From: Bacteroidales bacterium
GTDB lineage: Bacteria; Bacteroidota; Bacteroidia; Bacteroidales; F082
Length of the DNA: 64,000 bases
Direction: 5' to 3'
Assembly (NCBI GenBank): GCA_013141455.1
Contig: JABFQW010000081.1
Coordinates: 23,228 to 87,227 of the forward strand
Shown: in pieces, positions 14,949-25,500 of the stretch
How positions within the stretch are numbered: position 1 is the first letter of the stretch
Layout of the letters: the number at the start of each line of letters is the position of its first letter
Program-made: the position numbers and the translations under genes
The notes under the pieces: model-generated
Databases searched by the model: none
Told to the model about the DNA's origin: nothing
Seen by the model: the letters and a program-made list of their open reading frames with translations, nothing else

Positions 14949-17336
14949 TTAAAATTCGACCATAATACCAATGGTTGGCAACACAGTACCCGTCGTACTC
15001 GGAATAGGTTTGAGAACATAATTATACCCATTGTTTATTTTAACCGGAATGCCATTTGCGTCAGTTTCCTGAATATATTCATCCTGAAAAGTAGCCACAG
15101 AATTAAACAAATTCTGTACATCAAGATAAATCATGAATGACCACCGATCGAAAAAATACTTTTTATCAACGCGTATATCGAGCTGATGATACGGATCTAA
15201 ACGCAAATTGTTCAATTGGTTGTAATCGAGATATGCCCTGCCTTGCGCATCCCAGGCATCAACGATGGATGATTTCGACAGATCGTAAGGAGTAAAAGGA
15301 AGGCCGCCGTCGAACCGCCATTTAAGTCCGATAATCCAGTTTCTTTTAAAGTTTTTGGTAGCTGTCACCACGAATATATTCCTAAAATCCCAGCTTGACG
15401 GGATCAAACTTCCGGCTTTATCCTCGAACCTGCTACGTACAAAGGTATATGAAGCCATCAGATTAAAACCTGAAATCAGTTTTGTACGGTTCAGTATTTC
15501 AAATCCAAACGCTTCTCCTTTTCCTTTAGAAACAACTTCCTCGTTCCCAAACACACCAAAATCAGCGCCTTTATTGGCTAAGCTTATTGAGTCGTTTACC
15601 GAAAAAAGATAGTTGAAATACTGTTTCATAAATCCTTCAAGCGAAAAGAAAATATCCTCACGTGGAACATATTGTAAACCGGCAATATAATGGTTGATTC
15701 CTATATACCTGAGTTCATTCGCTTTATTCACCAGCACACCAGCATTATCCCGAAATCCCAGAGCGGTATAAGCCGGTAGTTGATAATATCTGCCAACATT
15801 GGCGGTTACAGCCCACTTGCCGTTTAATACGTAAGATGCTGAAAACCTCGGTGAAAGCTGGTTCAGAGGATTTCGCATCGGTTTGCTGTAACTATTGAAA
15901 TCGGTTCTTACTCCGGCTGATAAACTGAATCTTTCCGACATAAAATTTTTGCTCAGTTGTGCTGATGCAGCGAATTTGAAAAGATCGAGATTGGATTTAT
16001 AGTATAGTGTCGATAATTGGTTTTGAATAAATATCTGTTGCGTTGTTTCATTAAAATATTTCGAATATTCGGCACCTGCCATATAAACAAACTTATAATC
16101 TCCATATCGGATATTGTTTTCAAACCTGAGTTTATTTTCGATTTCCTGCGACTTATAATCGATTGACCTGGGGCGGCTTTCATCATTATCAGGATATTTA
16201 TAGGCTAAATTATTAAGCATATTGCGGCTCAGCACGATTGTTTGATAACTCTTTTTCTTGTAATGACGGTAAACAGCGCCGGCAGCATAGCTCCATTGTT
16301 CATTCACAGGCAGATAGCTCAAAATATACTGTTGTTCTTCGGTTGGATTCGCTATCCCGGTATTCAATCGTGACTGATCTAATGATCCAATGCTCACAAT
16401 GGTCAATTCATTTTTATTGTCGAAACGGGTCTTCCATTTAAACTGATAATCGTTAAATGTCGGAAGAAATGGCAATCCTATGATGTCGAACAGAAATTGC
16501 AAATAGGATCTTCGGGCCGAAAAAATGAAATTCGATTTCTTACCAACAGGCCCATCGGCTGTCAAACTTACTTCGGAGGCGCCCAAACTGGCCCGAAATT
16601 TTGTCCTTTCCACGTTTCCTTCCCGTTGCGTAAATTCGAAAATACCACTTAAAGCGTTACCCCTGTTTGCCGGAAAGGCACCCGAGTAAAAATCAACTGA
16701 ACTGATAAAATCAGCATTTATAATACCTACTGCGCCACCTGACGATCCTTGCGTTGCAAAATGATTGATGTTTGGTATCTGAATGCCATCAAGAAAAAAT
16801 GAAGATTCGCCTGGTCCGCCACCACGTATAATGATATCATTTCGAAACGAAACGCCCGATCCAACACCCGGTAGTGACTGGATAACACGTGAAATATCCC
16901 GGTTACTACCCGGACTGGTTTCTATTTCCGACAATCCGATTTTTTGCAATGAAAGCGGACTTTCCTCGGTGCGTTGAAAAGGATTTGCAATCACTTCAAT
17001 TTCATCTAAGTTAATACCGGATATTTCCATCGGAATTTCTACATATTCCTGCTTTGCATTCCTGATCAAAATTTCGGGTGACTTTGCGGGATGATAACCT
17101 ACATACGTAACTTCCAGGGTGATGAATCCCGGTTTCAGATCAGTCATACGAAACCGTCCATCAATATCAGTGGTAGCAGTGTTCTGAGTACCTTTAACTA
17201 TCAGATTGGCAAAAGCAAGTGGTTCGTTATTCGTTTTATCGAAAACACGTCCAGAAATTTCGCTATGCTGGGAATAAGAAATAACCGTGAATAAAAATAC
17301 ACCAATGAAAGTTAAATAATGTCTTGAATAATACAT
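14949..17336 (-). CDS. TonB-dependent receptor with carboxypeptidase-regulatory-like N-terminal domain
   Basis: An outer-membrane active transporter, substrate unknown. The 795-residue product (ATG at 17336) has a signal peptide ending SYSQ, an N-terminal carboxypeptidase-D regulatory-like domain (EISGRVFDKTNNEPLAFANL...FRMTDLKPG), a plug domain (about 120-240, IIIRGGGPGESSFFLDGIQI) and a beta-barrel ending in IGIMVEF with the terminal Phe. No SusD gene accompanies it, so it is not a classic polysaccharide-utilisation pair. The frame is open 39 bp upstream to 17375, but the 17336 start gives a compact signal peptide. Confidence 0.93.
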   Translation of the reverse strand: MYYSRHYLTFIGVFLFTVISYSQHSEISGRVFDKTNNEPLAFANLIVKGTQNTATTDIDGRFRMTDLKPGFITLEVTYVGYHPAKSPEILIRNAKQEYVEIPMEISGINLDEIEVIANPFQRTEESPLSLQKIGLSEIETSPGSNRDISRVIQSLPGVGSGVSFRNDIIIRGGGPGESSFFLDGIQIPNINHFATQGSSGGAVGIINADFISSVDFYSGAFPANRGNALSGIFEFTQREGNVERTKFRASLGASEVSLTADGPVGKKSNFIFSARRSYLQFLFDIIGLPFLPTFNDYQFKWKTRFDNKNELTIVSIGSLDQSRLNTGIANPTEEQQYILSYLPVNEQWSYAAGAVYRHYKKKSYQTIVLSRNMLNNLAYKYPDNDESRPRSIDYKSQEIENKLRFENNIRYGDYKFVYMAGAEYSKYFNETTQQIFIQNQLSTLYYKSNLDLFKFAASAQLSKNFMSERFSLSAGVRTDFNSYSKPMRNPLNQLSPRFSASYVLNGKWAVTANVGRYYQLPAYTALGFRDNAGVLVNKANELRYIGINHYIAGLQYVPREDIFFSLEGFMKQYFNYLFSVNDSISLANKGADFGVFGNEEVVSKGKGEAFGFEILNRTKLISGFNLMASYTFVRSRFEDKAGSLIPSSWDFRNIFVVTATKNFKRNWIIGLKWRFDGGLPFTPYDLSKSSIVDAWDAQGRAYLDYNQLNNLRLDPYHQLDIRVDKKYFFDRWSFMIYLDVQNLFNSVATFQDEYIQETDANGIPVKINNGYNYVLKPIPSTTGTVLPTIGIMVEF

Positions 17337-17403
17337 GTTTACGCTAATTATTTTTGCTAAAACCATAGAAGTCAAACAAACATGGGTGCAAATGGTTCAG
17401 AAT

Positions 17404-17433
17404 AAAAAAAGTCCCCCGAAAATTCCGGGAGAC
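17404..17433 (-). terminator. Rho-independent terminator after dnaN
   Basis: On the minus strand GTCTCCCGGAATTTTCGGGGGAC is a GC-rich hairpin (about 17411-17433) followed by TTTTTTT. It lies 24 bp past the dnaN stop codon. Confidence 0.85.
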
Positions 17434-17457
17434 TCTATATTTTTATCCGGATCCGAA

Positions 17458-18586
17458 TTATTGCTGCAACATCACCGGCATGATCAGCATTAACAAATCT
17501 TCATCAGCATTATCTACAACCGAAGGCATAAGGAGTCCGGCACGGTTTGGCGCCGACATTTCCAGCCGAATTTCTTCGACATGAACATTCGAAAGCATTT
17601 CCTGGAAAAACCGTGAGTTAAATCCAATTTCCATATCGTCACCTTCGTAATTGCAACTCAGGCGTTCTTTTGCTTCGTTCGAATATTCCAAATCTTCGGC
17701 TGAAACATTAAGTTCCTGTCCATTCAGGCGAAAACGAACCTGTGGGTTTGCCTTATTGGTAAAGATAGAGGCACGTCGTATTGCATTTAACAGTGCCACA
17801 CGATCAATGGTGAGACGGTTCGGATTTGTTGTTGGGATTACAGCTTCGTAGTTTGGATACCGGCCCTCGATTAAACGACAGATTAACAACACATTATTAT
17901 GTTCGAAGGAGGCATTTGTTTGATTAAACAATACTTTTACCTTACCGGTTGAATCTCCACCAAGGATATTTTTTTAATTGTGTGATCGGCTTTTTTGGCA
18001 ATACGAAAGAGGCCTGATTCTCCGATTTAACATCGAATCTGCGATAACGCACCAATTTGTGTGCATCTGTAGCAACAAAAGTGGTATAATTTTCACTCAG
18101 TTCACATAATACACCCGACATGATTGGCCGGATTGGATCGTTCCCCGCTGCAAAAACAGTTTTTTCAATGGCACTTATTAATACATCCGGTTCAAATTCA
18201 ATTTCTGAAGCATCAAGAATTATTGGCACCGATGGAAATTCTTCACCTGAATATCCAACAAGTTTATAACGGCCTTCACCGCCAAACAACTCAATCGCGA
18301 ACGTATTCGTATCAATTGAAATTGTAATTGGGATATCAGGAAAGGTTTTCAACGTTTCGAGTAAGATACGTGCCGGTATAGCAACATCACCTGAACCTTC
18401 GATCAGATCGGGCCTCACATTAATGAGCATCGTTGTTTCGAGGTCAGATGCAATAATCTGGATGTTACCATCATTCACCCTGAACAAGAAGTTATTGAGA
18501 ATTTCAAGTTGGTTTGAAGAACTTAAAACACCACTAAGTGATTGAAGACCACGTAATAGACTCAAGCTGGAAATAATGAATTTCAT
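17458..18586 (-). pseudogene. dnaN: DNA polymerase III beta clamp, split by a one-base frameshift
   Basis: DnaN is the ring-shaped sliding clamp that tethers DNA polymerase III. The first frame (18586-17942) starts MKFIISSLSLLRGLQSLSGV and covers domains I and II. It then enters an A7 run (17969-17975, T on the + strand) and drifts into a short wrong tail ending at 17942. The second frame continues exactly in the family sequence: with one A removed the junction reads LKNILGGDSTGKVKVLF and domain III follows to a normal C-terminus (MPVMLQQ). Since dnaN is essential and no second copy is seen here, a base-call error in the homopolymer is the likeliest explanation; a real mutation or slippage is possible. 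A terminator follows. Confidence 0.9.
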
Positions 18587-18679
18587 AGATAAGTATTATT
18601 TGTGTGTGTAAAATTAGCAAATTTGTCTATAATAATTTGTCATATTTTGAACTTTCGGGTATTTTTTATCAACAGGAAA

Positions 18680-19312
18680 TCAGTTTTTCTTTTTAAAGTT
18701 GATTTTTGATTCGGTTCCGTTTATTAACCTGTAGATATTTTTTCGGTGCGTTATGGGTATAAACACGGCCACGGCGACCGCTAATACCGAAAAAATATGG
18801 TTTGGCGAATGAAAAACAAAAATGACCAGAAACGGGAAACAGATCGAAGCTGTAATACTACTTAATGAAACATAACGTGTTATGATAAATACCGTTGCAA
18901 AGATAAGGACAGTCACTCCGGCTGCGGCCGGGAAAAGACCGATTCCTACACCAAGTAAGGTAGCAACACCTTTCCCTCCTCTGAAACCAGCGAATATTGG
19001 GAAAGTATGACCAAGTACAACGGCTGCGGCAGAGGCTAAAACCAGATAGGGTGAAATAGGTTCATTGGAAAGAAATAAAAAGATAACCGGTGCAATTACT
19101 ACAGCAATATATCCTTTTAATACATCAACGATCATCACTGGGATACCGGCTTTCAAACCCAATACACGAATCGTATTTGTTGCTCCGGCGTTTCCCGACC
19201 CCTCATTTCGGACATCAACATTGTAAAAATGCCTGCCAACCCATACTGCGGTTGGAATCGATCCTAACAAATAGGCGACTACAATTGGAAGAAAATGATT
19301 CAATATTGTCAT
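18680..19312 (-). CDS. plsY: Glycerol-3-phosphate acyltransferase PlsY
   Basis: PlsY acylates glycerol 3-phosphate from acyl-phosphate, the first committed step of phospholipid synthesis, in the inner membrane. The 210-residue product has the family pattern: N-terminal membrane helix with LLGSIPTAVWVGR, the motif EGSGNAGATNTIRVLG (residues about 36-51), further membrane helices, and the GHTFPIFAGFRGGKGVAT glycine-rich motif. Length is normal. It starts 9 bp after the stop of the large envelope-protein gene at 19322 and lies 93 bp before dnaN, on the same strand. Confidence 0.96.
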   Translation of the reverse strand: MTILNHFLPIVVAYLLGSIPTAVWVGRHFYNVDVRNEGSGNAGATNTIRVLGLKAGIPVMIVDVLKGYIAVVIAPVIFLFLSNEPISPYLVLASAAAVVLGHTFPIFAGFRGGKGVATLLGVGIGLFPAAAGVTVLIFATVFIITRYVSLSSITASICFPFLVIFVFHSPNHIFSVLAVAVAVFIPITHRKNIYRLINGTESKINFKKKN

Positions 19313-19321
19313 TATACTTAT

Positions 19322-22300
19322 TTATTCAGGTTCACCTTGCATGCTTCTTAGAAACTCAATGGCTTTACGGCGCGTTGAAATTACAAATTCATATTGATTA
19401 CCCGTCTCTTTATCAATTTTTATTCGTTTTTCCTGTTTGATCGACATCAATTCGGTATTAAACTGGTTTGACGAAGAAATAGCCTGTAATAATCCACTCT
19501 TGTAATCAAAATAAAACCATTGTTCCGGATTTGGTTGCAAATAAATTTTGAAACCACCGGAAAGCTTACCTTTTTCAAACTCAACATAACCATTCACGTA
19601 TTTGTTTATTGACGCATCGTAAAGATTACCAATCCCGATTTGACCTTTTGATACAAAGGTATTGGTTTCATGGTTATATACCATGGTAACATCGCTGATC
19701 ACGATTGTTTTTTGCAATTCATCAGGAAGTTTACGCGGATATCCATATAATGAAATATCATTGATTACTTTATTCACTTCTTCCTGATTAACTATTTGTG
19801 ATACAGCACTTATATAATTGCCTTCGCTCAAATTTACACCTTTCAGATTCGCTGCATTCAAACTATCTGCCATCACCGACATCACGCTTTTGTCAAAATC
19901 AAAATTAAGTGCAATAAAAAGCCTGACACGTGTAGAATCAGGAATCATTTGATATTCAAAATCACCATACGTCTGCATATCAACAAATTGCATATTGTTT
20001 TCAAAGTCAAACCTGCCTTCACCCGAAATGATACAACGATTGGTTTTCATCGATAACATACCCTGATTAGTTTCGCCATCGATGCCCTCAATTTTAAACG
20101 AATCTGAATCATCGTCGTAATACAAAATGCCACTTTTTTCAAGAACCGGTTTATCGCCAACTGATTGCGGATATTGCAGGAAACCAGCGTGATACGAATC
20201 TGAAACCGCACCCCAATATAAACCGCATTCCAACTTATTGCCAAGGATATCGGTAGGTTTGGAAACCGGAATCCTCACATTCGCGGGATTAATGTTGGCA
20301 TCGAAGCGAATAAATGGCTTTATTCCGGGGCTACATGATTCATTGATTCTGAATCCTCCTGAAAAATGAAGCAATTGTTGTGTCGAATTCATCGTTATTT
20401 TACCGATCAGATCAAAATAGTTGCCCAACGATACAGGCTGGCTCTCATAAATTTCTGCATAAGCAACTGTCTGGCCCAACGAATCGACTGTTATAGTCTG
20501 AAACACAAACTCCTGTGGCTTGTGGTCCATGTCGATCAACGTGTATTTTCCGGTAGCATCGAATTTTTTGCGACTCTCAATCGTTACCAAGGCATCAGTT
20601 ATCCGGTGATACCGGCTTTTGAGGTCGGTTATTATTGTTGCCGATTTCAAGGTATCCATGCCTGCATTTTTACCGATGGTAACTAATCCATCATTTGGAA
20701 AAATAGCTGCATCTGCGACCTTTATTATTTTCACATGCCGGGCATTTATGGTGTAATTGACCAAATCGTAATCGGCTTCGAGACAGAAAAATGAGAGTGA
20801 ATCCTGCAAAGGGTGCGTCGAAACAAAGTCGGAACCCGACAAATCAAGATCGATTATCTGATCAATCTTCAATTTATCAAGGTCATACTTTTTCTGCATC
20901 TTGTTGTTATTTAGCTTCAGTAAATCGTTATCCATCACCCAATCAGCTTCGTCGAGCGAACAAATATATTTATTGAAAGGGAATGACATCTGACAATCGC
21001 TTCCCATAAATTTAAAATTTCCGGTACGGGCCTCAAAATCAATGGCAGCCTGATAGCCTAATGCGGCAAAAGCCTCTTGCTTACCTTCAACAGTATATAA
21101 GTGAAAATCAGCAGTATCCGCGAAAATTGATTGACTTAAAAACCATATACTATCACTAATAATCTCGGCATTTGAAAAAGAAATTCTTCCGCTACCAGTC
21201 ATACCTTCCGGAGAAACGGTAAGATTTCCTTCAACTATCGCGTTGTTAAACACGATATAGGGCTTTTTAATCGTGGTAAGCGTAACCATATTTGTATCTG
21301 TCAACCAACGAAAAGAAATTGAATCGGCCTGTCCGCGGGGGAATTCCACCACAGTATTCTTCTCTTTCATCGTAAACTCATGCGCGAAGCTGATAACCGA
21401 GTCAGGATAAAGGCTAAAAGTATCCGATTTCACCGTAGATGTCAGGTAGTCGATGCGACCATTTCCAAAAAAACCCTTGTCGGAAAGATGAATAAAATCA
21501 AAATATTTTGCCTTGTCACCATACATCCTATAACCGTCTTCATTGGTTTTATGGTTGAAACCCAACGAATAATCTTCCATCACAGTCAATGGCTCGGTAA
21601 AGATCGGGAAGATGCCGGCAGAAGTAAGATAGCCTTCAAACTTCAATTCATCGGTACTGAACGACATCAAACTATCAATAATAAAAGGCTCAACGACATA
21701 ATAAAAACTGTCTTTTTTTAATAATCCACCTTGGGTCACTTTTTTGTCGAAATACACATACGATTCACCTTTACTCTCGAAAATGGGAAAATGGCTCAAT
21801 TTCTTCAGTCCTGATTTATTATTCGGGTCATCGATGTTCAGGTTACCCGTTAGATTTGCCAACACATTTCTAACCTTCGTAAACCGTTGTTTATCAGATA
21901 TTTTATTTGTCTCACGTGTTCTTACCAAAAATGAAATTGAATCGATATAAGCAAAATTCAACTGAAATTTATCGTATTCAAACGAACCTTCACGGGCATA
22001 AAATTTAAATAAGCCAGCCTGTACTTCGCCCGAAAAACTAAAATCACGGTTCTTTTTCATCACGATGAGATCACTATTTGGTTGAATAATCACATTTTGC
22101 GTATCGCTCAATATCACCGTTGAAACTCCATTAACCGTCATGTTTTTCGACCTGAACTCATAACTGATATTTGGTTTATGTCCGGTTGTGCTGCTTTGGA
22201 TTTTTATTACGTCATAATCGGTTTTCCCCGCCCTTGATGAGAGTACGTTAAAAAACTGATCTGTTACGATACCAATAGTTGTTTCAGGATCATAAACTAT

Positions 22301-23800
22301 CAGTCCCTTGGAAGCCAATCTCAAAAATTGAGAGAGCACTTGTTCAGAAGGTTTTTTTATATAATCGGAGAATGCACCCAAATGCACCGTATTCTTATAC
22401 CCAAAAGTCTTTAAATACTTATCGATCAATATCATAGGATGAATATCATCGATACCTTTCATGAATTGATATTCGCTGTCCGAAAAATAGTTTACCGATT
22501 GAAGCCAACCTTTACTTTCCTGCGATACTCCTTCTAACTTACTGAATGTCAAAATATCAGCATCAATATTCCAATTTAACGCTTCAAAATATAAATCCAA
22601 TTTATGATAGGAATCGGAAAAAGGCGCCTCACCTACTCCGTTTGCCGACCTGAAAAGCAATAGTAAACGGCTTGCATTCGAGAAACGCATCTTGAGTTCG
22701 GGATGGTAAATTGAATCCTTTTCAACCATGAAATTTGCCTTTACTTTTTCAGATGCCAGTTTATCAGCACCGATGACAAAACGCGTTGATCGCAAGATCG
22801 CGATTGCTTCGCCATCTAACCTGAATGTTAGGCTAGCATTCTCCGATTCTGATCCCTGACCGTAAATAGTACCTCCTTCGATAGAAATTCGACCCTGAAA
22901 ATCAATATCCGGAAAAATATTTTCAATCAAATGATTGTCTAAATAAGAAGTAAATCTTGGATAAGAGGTTCTCTGGTTTGGCGGGCTACTCATCACCTTG
23001 TCCGAAAAACGACCCAAAAGCCTGTTCGAAAATTTATTCCTGCCCTCAAAAACAACCGAATCGGCAAAATATTCGGCCTGGTTCAGATTGATCTTGTAAT
23101 TACTTAATTGTACACAGAACTCTTCGGGTTGATACCCAAACCGCCACCAATCGACCCTTCCATTTTTACCATTCCATAATCCTGTTGAACAATTGAATAA
23201 ACCTGAAGTGTTTAGAATGATAGAACTATCTCTCTGGCTGGCACAAACAAGATCAAGTTTTTCGAAACGTATCATGAGTGTGCTGTCGGTTTCAAACCGG
23301 AATTGTGCATCATGCGCTGCCCAGGAGGCACCATTTTTCGCTTTCAACTCCTTGTGGGATAAAAATCTCTCCGTAAAAGTGATCATCTCAAAAAAAGAAT
23401 GCAGAGGTTTTTTCTGTACCAGATCGAAGGCATTTTTTAACCAGGCCAAGGTACTGGCAGGTGGTTGCTTCGACTCGGCCAAAAGCTGAATAACAGATAT
23501 ATAGTTATATAAATCAGGATGATTTGGTAATTTTTGCACGTATATCTTCCCGGCAATTGCCTTGATAAAATCTTTCTCCTCTTTATTAAACCTACCCTGA
23601 ATCCATGGTTCTTTTAATTTGTTCATCAGAACCTGGGTCTTTTCAATATACGTTTTGTTTTTTGTATTCAATAACAGCGAATCGATTTGTTCGATAAAAA
23701 CCTGCGAATCGGTTGAAAAGAAAGTTACATCCTGAGCCAGCAGCGGTGAATACACTTGAACCAATAGAATAGCCAACAGGCACCGTACAAGGCGTTTCAT
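19322..23800 (-). CDS. Very large secreted envelope protein of unknown function
   Basis: The product (1492 residues from ATG 23800) has a signal peptide (MKRLVRCLLAILLVQVYSPL..LAQ) and a long beta-rich body with many short strands of the form 'FEGRNKF.NRLLGRFSDK' and 'IVEGNLTVSPEGMTGSGRIS', suggesting a beta-solenoid or stacked-sheet fold. It ends with a basic tail (KEQ/KRRKAIEFLRSMQGEPE-like). No membrane segment follows the signal. I do not recognise a named family, though a single large gene of this kind beside plsY/prmA would fit a Bacteroidota-specific envelope component. The start is set by the promoter box at 23852-23859, which excludes an upstream extension. Confidence 0.82.
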   Translation of the reverse strand: MKRLVRCLLAILLVQVYSPLLAQDVTFFSTDSQVFIEQIDSLLLNTKNKTYIEKTQVLMNKLKEPWIQGRFNKEEKDFIKAIAGKIYVQKLPNHPDLYNYISVIQLLAESKQPPASTLAWLKNAFDLVQKKPLHSFFEMITFTERFLSHKELKAKNGASWAAHDAQFRFETDSTLMIRFEKLDLVCASQRDSSIILNTSGLFNCSTGLWNGKNGRVDWWRFGYQPEEFCVQLSNYKINLNQAEYFADSVVFEGRNKFSNRLLGRFSDKVMSSPPNQRTSYPRFTSYLDNHLIENIFPDIDFQGRISIEGGTIYGQGSESENASLTFRLDGEAIAILRSTRFVIGADKLASEKVKANFMVEKDSIYHPELKMRFSNASRLLLLFRSANGVGEAPFSDSYHKLDLYFEALNWNIDADILTFSKLEGVSQESKGWLQSVNYFSDSEYQFMKGIDDIHPMILIDKYLKTFGYKNTVHLGAFSDYIKKPSEQVLSQFLRLASKGLIVYDPETTIGIVTDQFFNVLSSRAGKTDYDVIKIQSSTTGHKPNISYEFRSKNMTVNGVSTVILSDTQNVIIQPNSDLIVMKKNRDFSFSGEVQAGLFKFYAREGSFEYDKFQLNFAYIDSISFLVRTRETNKISDKQRFTKVRNVLANLTGNLNIDDPNNKSGLKKLSHFPIFESKGESYVYFDKKVTQGGLLKKDSFYYVVEPFIIDSLMSFSTDELKFEGYLTSAGIFPIFTEPLTVMEDYSLGFNHKTNEDGYRMYGDKAKYFDFIHLSDKGFFGNGRIDYLTSTVKSDTFSLYPDSVISFAHEFTMKEKNTVVEFPRGQADSISFRWLTDTNMVTLTTIKKPYIVFNNAIVEGNLTVSPEGMTGSGRISFSNAEIISDSIWFLSQSIFADTADFHLYTVEGKQEAFAALGYQAAIDFEARTGNFKFMGSDCQMSFPFNKYICSLDEADWVMDNDLLKLNNNKMQKKYDLDKLKIDQIIDLDLSGSDFVSTHPLQDSLSFFCLEADYDLVNYTINARHVKIIKVADAAIFPNDGLVTIGKNAGMDTLKSATIITDLKSRYHRITDALVTIESRKKFDATGKYTLIDMDHKPQEFVFQTITVDSLGQTVAYAEIYESQPVSLGNYFDLIGKITMNSTQQLLHFSGGFRINESCSPGIKPFIRFDANINPANVRIPVSKPTDILGNKLECGLYWGAVSDSYHAGFLQYPQSVGDKPVLEKSGILYYDDDSDSFKIEGIDGETNQGMLSMKTNRCIISGEGRFDFENNMQFVDMQTYGDFEYQMIPDSTRVRLFIALNFDFDKSVMSVMADSLNAANLKGVNLSEGNYISAVSQIVNQEEVNKVINDISLYGYPRKLPDELQKTIVISDVTMVYNHETNTFVSKGQIGIGNLYDASINKYVNGYVEFEKGKLSGGFKIYLQPNPEQWFYFDYKSGLLQAISSSNQFNTELMSIKQEKRIKIDKETGNQYEFVISTRRKAIEFLRSMQGEPE

Positions 23801-23851
23801 CGTAAAAATAGTGTAAAATAATAAATGTTTAACTTGAGATTTTGATACGGA

Positions 23852-23859
23852 CAAATGTA
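23852..23859 (-). promoter_or_regulatory. -7 box of the large envelope-protein gene
   Basis: TACATTTG on the minus strand matches TAnnTTTG. It overlaps the far upstream TTG of the frame, so translation should begin at ATG 23800. Confidence 0.5.
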
Positions 23860-23880
23860 AGCATCTAAACTTTCATGGTG

Positions 23881-24714
23881 CTAATCTTTAACAAATAGTG
23901 CCGCAACCCATTGATTAGTTGCACTATTGCTTTCGAACCGGAGTCCACAACTTTCAGCGGCTTTTTTTATTGCTTCAAGATCAGAAACATAAAAACCACT
24001 CAACATCAAACGGGACGATTTATTAAGCGATTTTGCATAAGCTTCCATATCGTTCAGTAATATATTCCTGTTGATATTTGCAATAATTACATCAAACTTA
24101 CGGTCACCAATGCTATCCGCATTACCCAGTTCAACCTCAACTTTTTCGGTTCCGTTTAATTGAATATTCTCGATCGCATTGTTATAAGCCCATTCATCAT
24201 TGTCGATTGCAACCACCGGTGTTGCACCCATTTTTGAAGCAAGGATTGCCAGAATACCGGTACCACATCCCATATCGAGCACTGAACAACCTTTCACATC
24301 TGATTTAAGCAACAATTGAATCATCTGCGAAGTCGTTTCGTGATGAGCAGTGCCAAACGACATCTTAGGCTCGATAACCAACTCATATTCAGCGGATGGT
24401 AAATCGTGGTGAAACGGAGCCCGGATCAGGCATTTGTTGTCGATTAATACGGGTTCATAATTCGATTCCCAAATCTCATTCCAGTTTTTATCTTCCAACG
24501 GATATGCCGAAATCAAATTAACCGAAACGAATTTTGGCTCTGACAAAAGATCATTCAAAGCTTCTTCGGAATAATCTTCAACCGGACAATACGCTTTGAA
24601 ACTTTGTTCTTCTTCACAAAAGCTATCGCAGCCAATCGTTGTAAGCATGGCTGTCAATAGCTCTTGCAATTTATCATCATTCAACGGACTGAATGTCAGC
24701 TCGATATAATTCAT
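23881..24714 (-). CDS. prmA: Ribosomal protein L11 methyltransferase
   Basis: PrmA trimethylates lysines and the N-terminus of ribosomal protein L11 using S-adenosylmethionine. The 277-residue product has an N-terminal recognition domain and a Rossmann methyltransferase domain with the SAM motif VLDMGCGTGILAILA (about residues 147-161), the acidic AIDNDEWAY, and the substrate motif DVIIANINRNIL (NxNx). FGTAHHETTSQM precedes motif I as in the family. It starts 3 bp after the tpiA stop, so it is co-transcribed with tpiA. Confidence 0.95.
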   Translation of the reverse strand: MNYIELTFSPLNDDKLQELLTAMLTTIGCDSFCEEEQSFKAYCPVEDYSEEALNDLLSEPKFVSVNLISAYPLEDKNWNEIWESNYEPVLIDNKCLIRAPFHHDLPSAEYELVIEPKMSFGTAHHETTSQMIQLLLKSDVKGCSVLDMGCGTGILAILASKMGATPVVAIDNDEWAYNNAIENIQLNGTEKVEVELGNADSIGDRKFDVIIANINRNILLNDMEAYAKSLNKSSRLMLSGFYVSDLEAIKKAAESCGLRFESNSATNQWVAALFVKD

Positions 24715-24717
24715 CTT

Positions 24718-25476
24718 CTATTTGGCAGCTTTGCAAATAGCCAAAAACTCTTCCGGAATCAATGAAGCGCCACCGATTAATCCGCCATCAACACCTTCCT
24801 GTGCGAAAATCTCTTTTGCATTTTTCGAATTGCAACTTCCACCATAAAGTATGATCGTTTTATCAGCAATGTCTTTGCCATATCGTTCAGCGATCAGCGA
24901 ACGGATATAATCATGCATTTCCTTAGCTTGTTCAGGACTTGCGGTAACACCCGTTCCGATTGCCCAAACCGGTTCGTAGGCAATGATAACCTTCTCAAAT
25001 TCGTCAGTATCGAGGTGAAACAAACCATGACGAACCTGATGACGGACAACCTCAAAATGGTCGCCGGCTTCACGTTCAGGAAGTGCTTCCCCGACACAAA
25101 AAATCGGGATGATCTTATGTTCGAGTGACTGATTAATCTTGGCAGTCAACATCTTATCATCCTCATTAAAATATTTTCGTCTTTCGCTATGTCCAATAAT
25201 ACAATGGGTAATTTCCATTGATGTGAGCATCGAAGATGAAACTTCACCGGTGTAAGCACCCGCCTCGAATGGACTGATATTTTGGGCACCAACAAAAAAG
25301 TTACTTTCCTTGGCAATATCACTTGCCATTTCGAGGTAAGGGTATGGTGGACATACAATTACCTGAGCATCAATAGTTTCATTTTCAAGAAGATCTACTA
25401 TTTCATCCAACAAATCTTCGGCTTCATTGAAAGTGAGGTTCATTTTCCAGTTTCCGGCTACAATTTTCTTACGCAT
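24718..25476 (-). CDS. tpiA: Triosephosphate isomerase
   Basis: TPI interconverts dihydroxyacetone phosphate and glyceraldehyde 3-phosphate in glycolysis. From ATG 25476 the product is 252 residues and begins MRKKIVAGNWKMN, with the active-site Lys in GNWKMN, catalytic His in IIGHSERRKYF, catalytic Glu in AYEPVWAIGTG and the phosphate-binding loop GGSCNSKN/GLIGGASL. The frame extends eight codons upstream but the standard N-terminus supports 25476. It lies inside a tight operon: permease gene upstream, prmA downstream. Confidence 0.97.
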   Translation of the reverse strand: MRKKIVAGNWKMNLTFNEAEDLLDEIVDLLENETIDAQVIVCPPYPYLEMASDIAKESNFFVGAQNISPFEAGAYTGEVSSSMLTSMEITHCIIGHSERRKYFNEDDKMLTAKINQSLEHKIIPIFCVGEALPEREAGDHFEVVRHQVRHGLFHLDTDEFEKVIIAYEPVWAIGTGVTASPEQAKEMHDYIRSLIAERYGKDIADKTIILYGGSCNSKNAKEIFAQEGVDGGLIGGASLIPEEFLAICKAAK

Positions 25477-25500
25477 AATGAATTCATTTAAAATTTCCAA

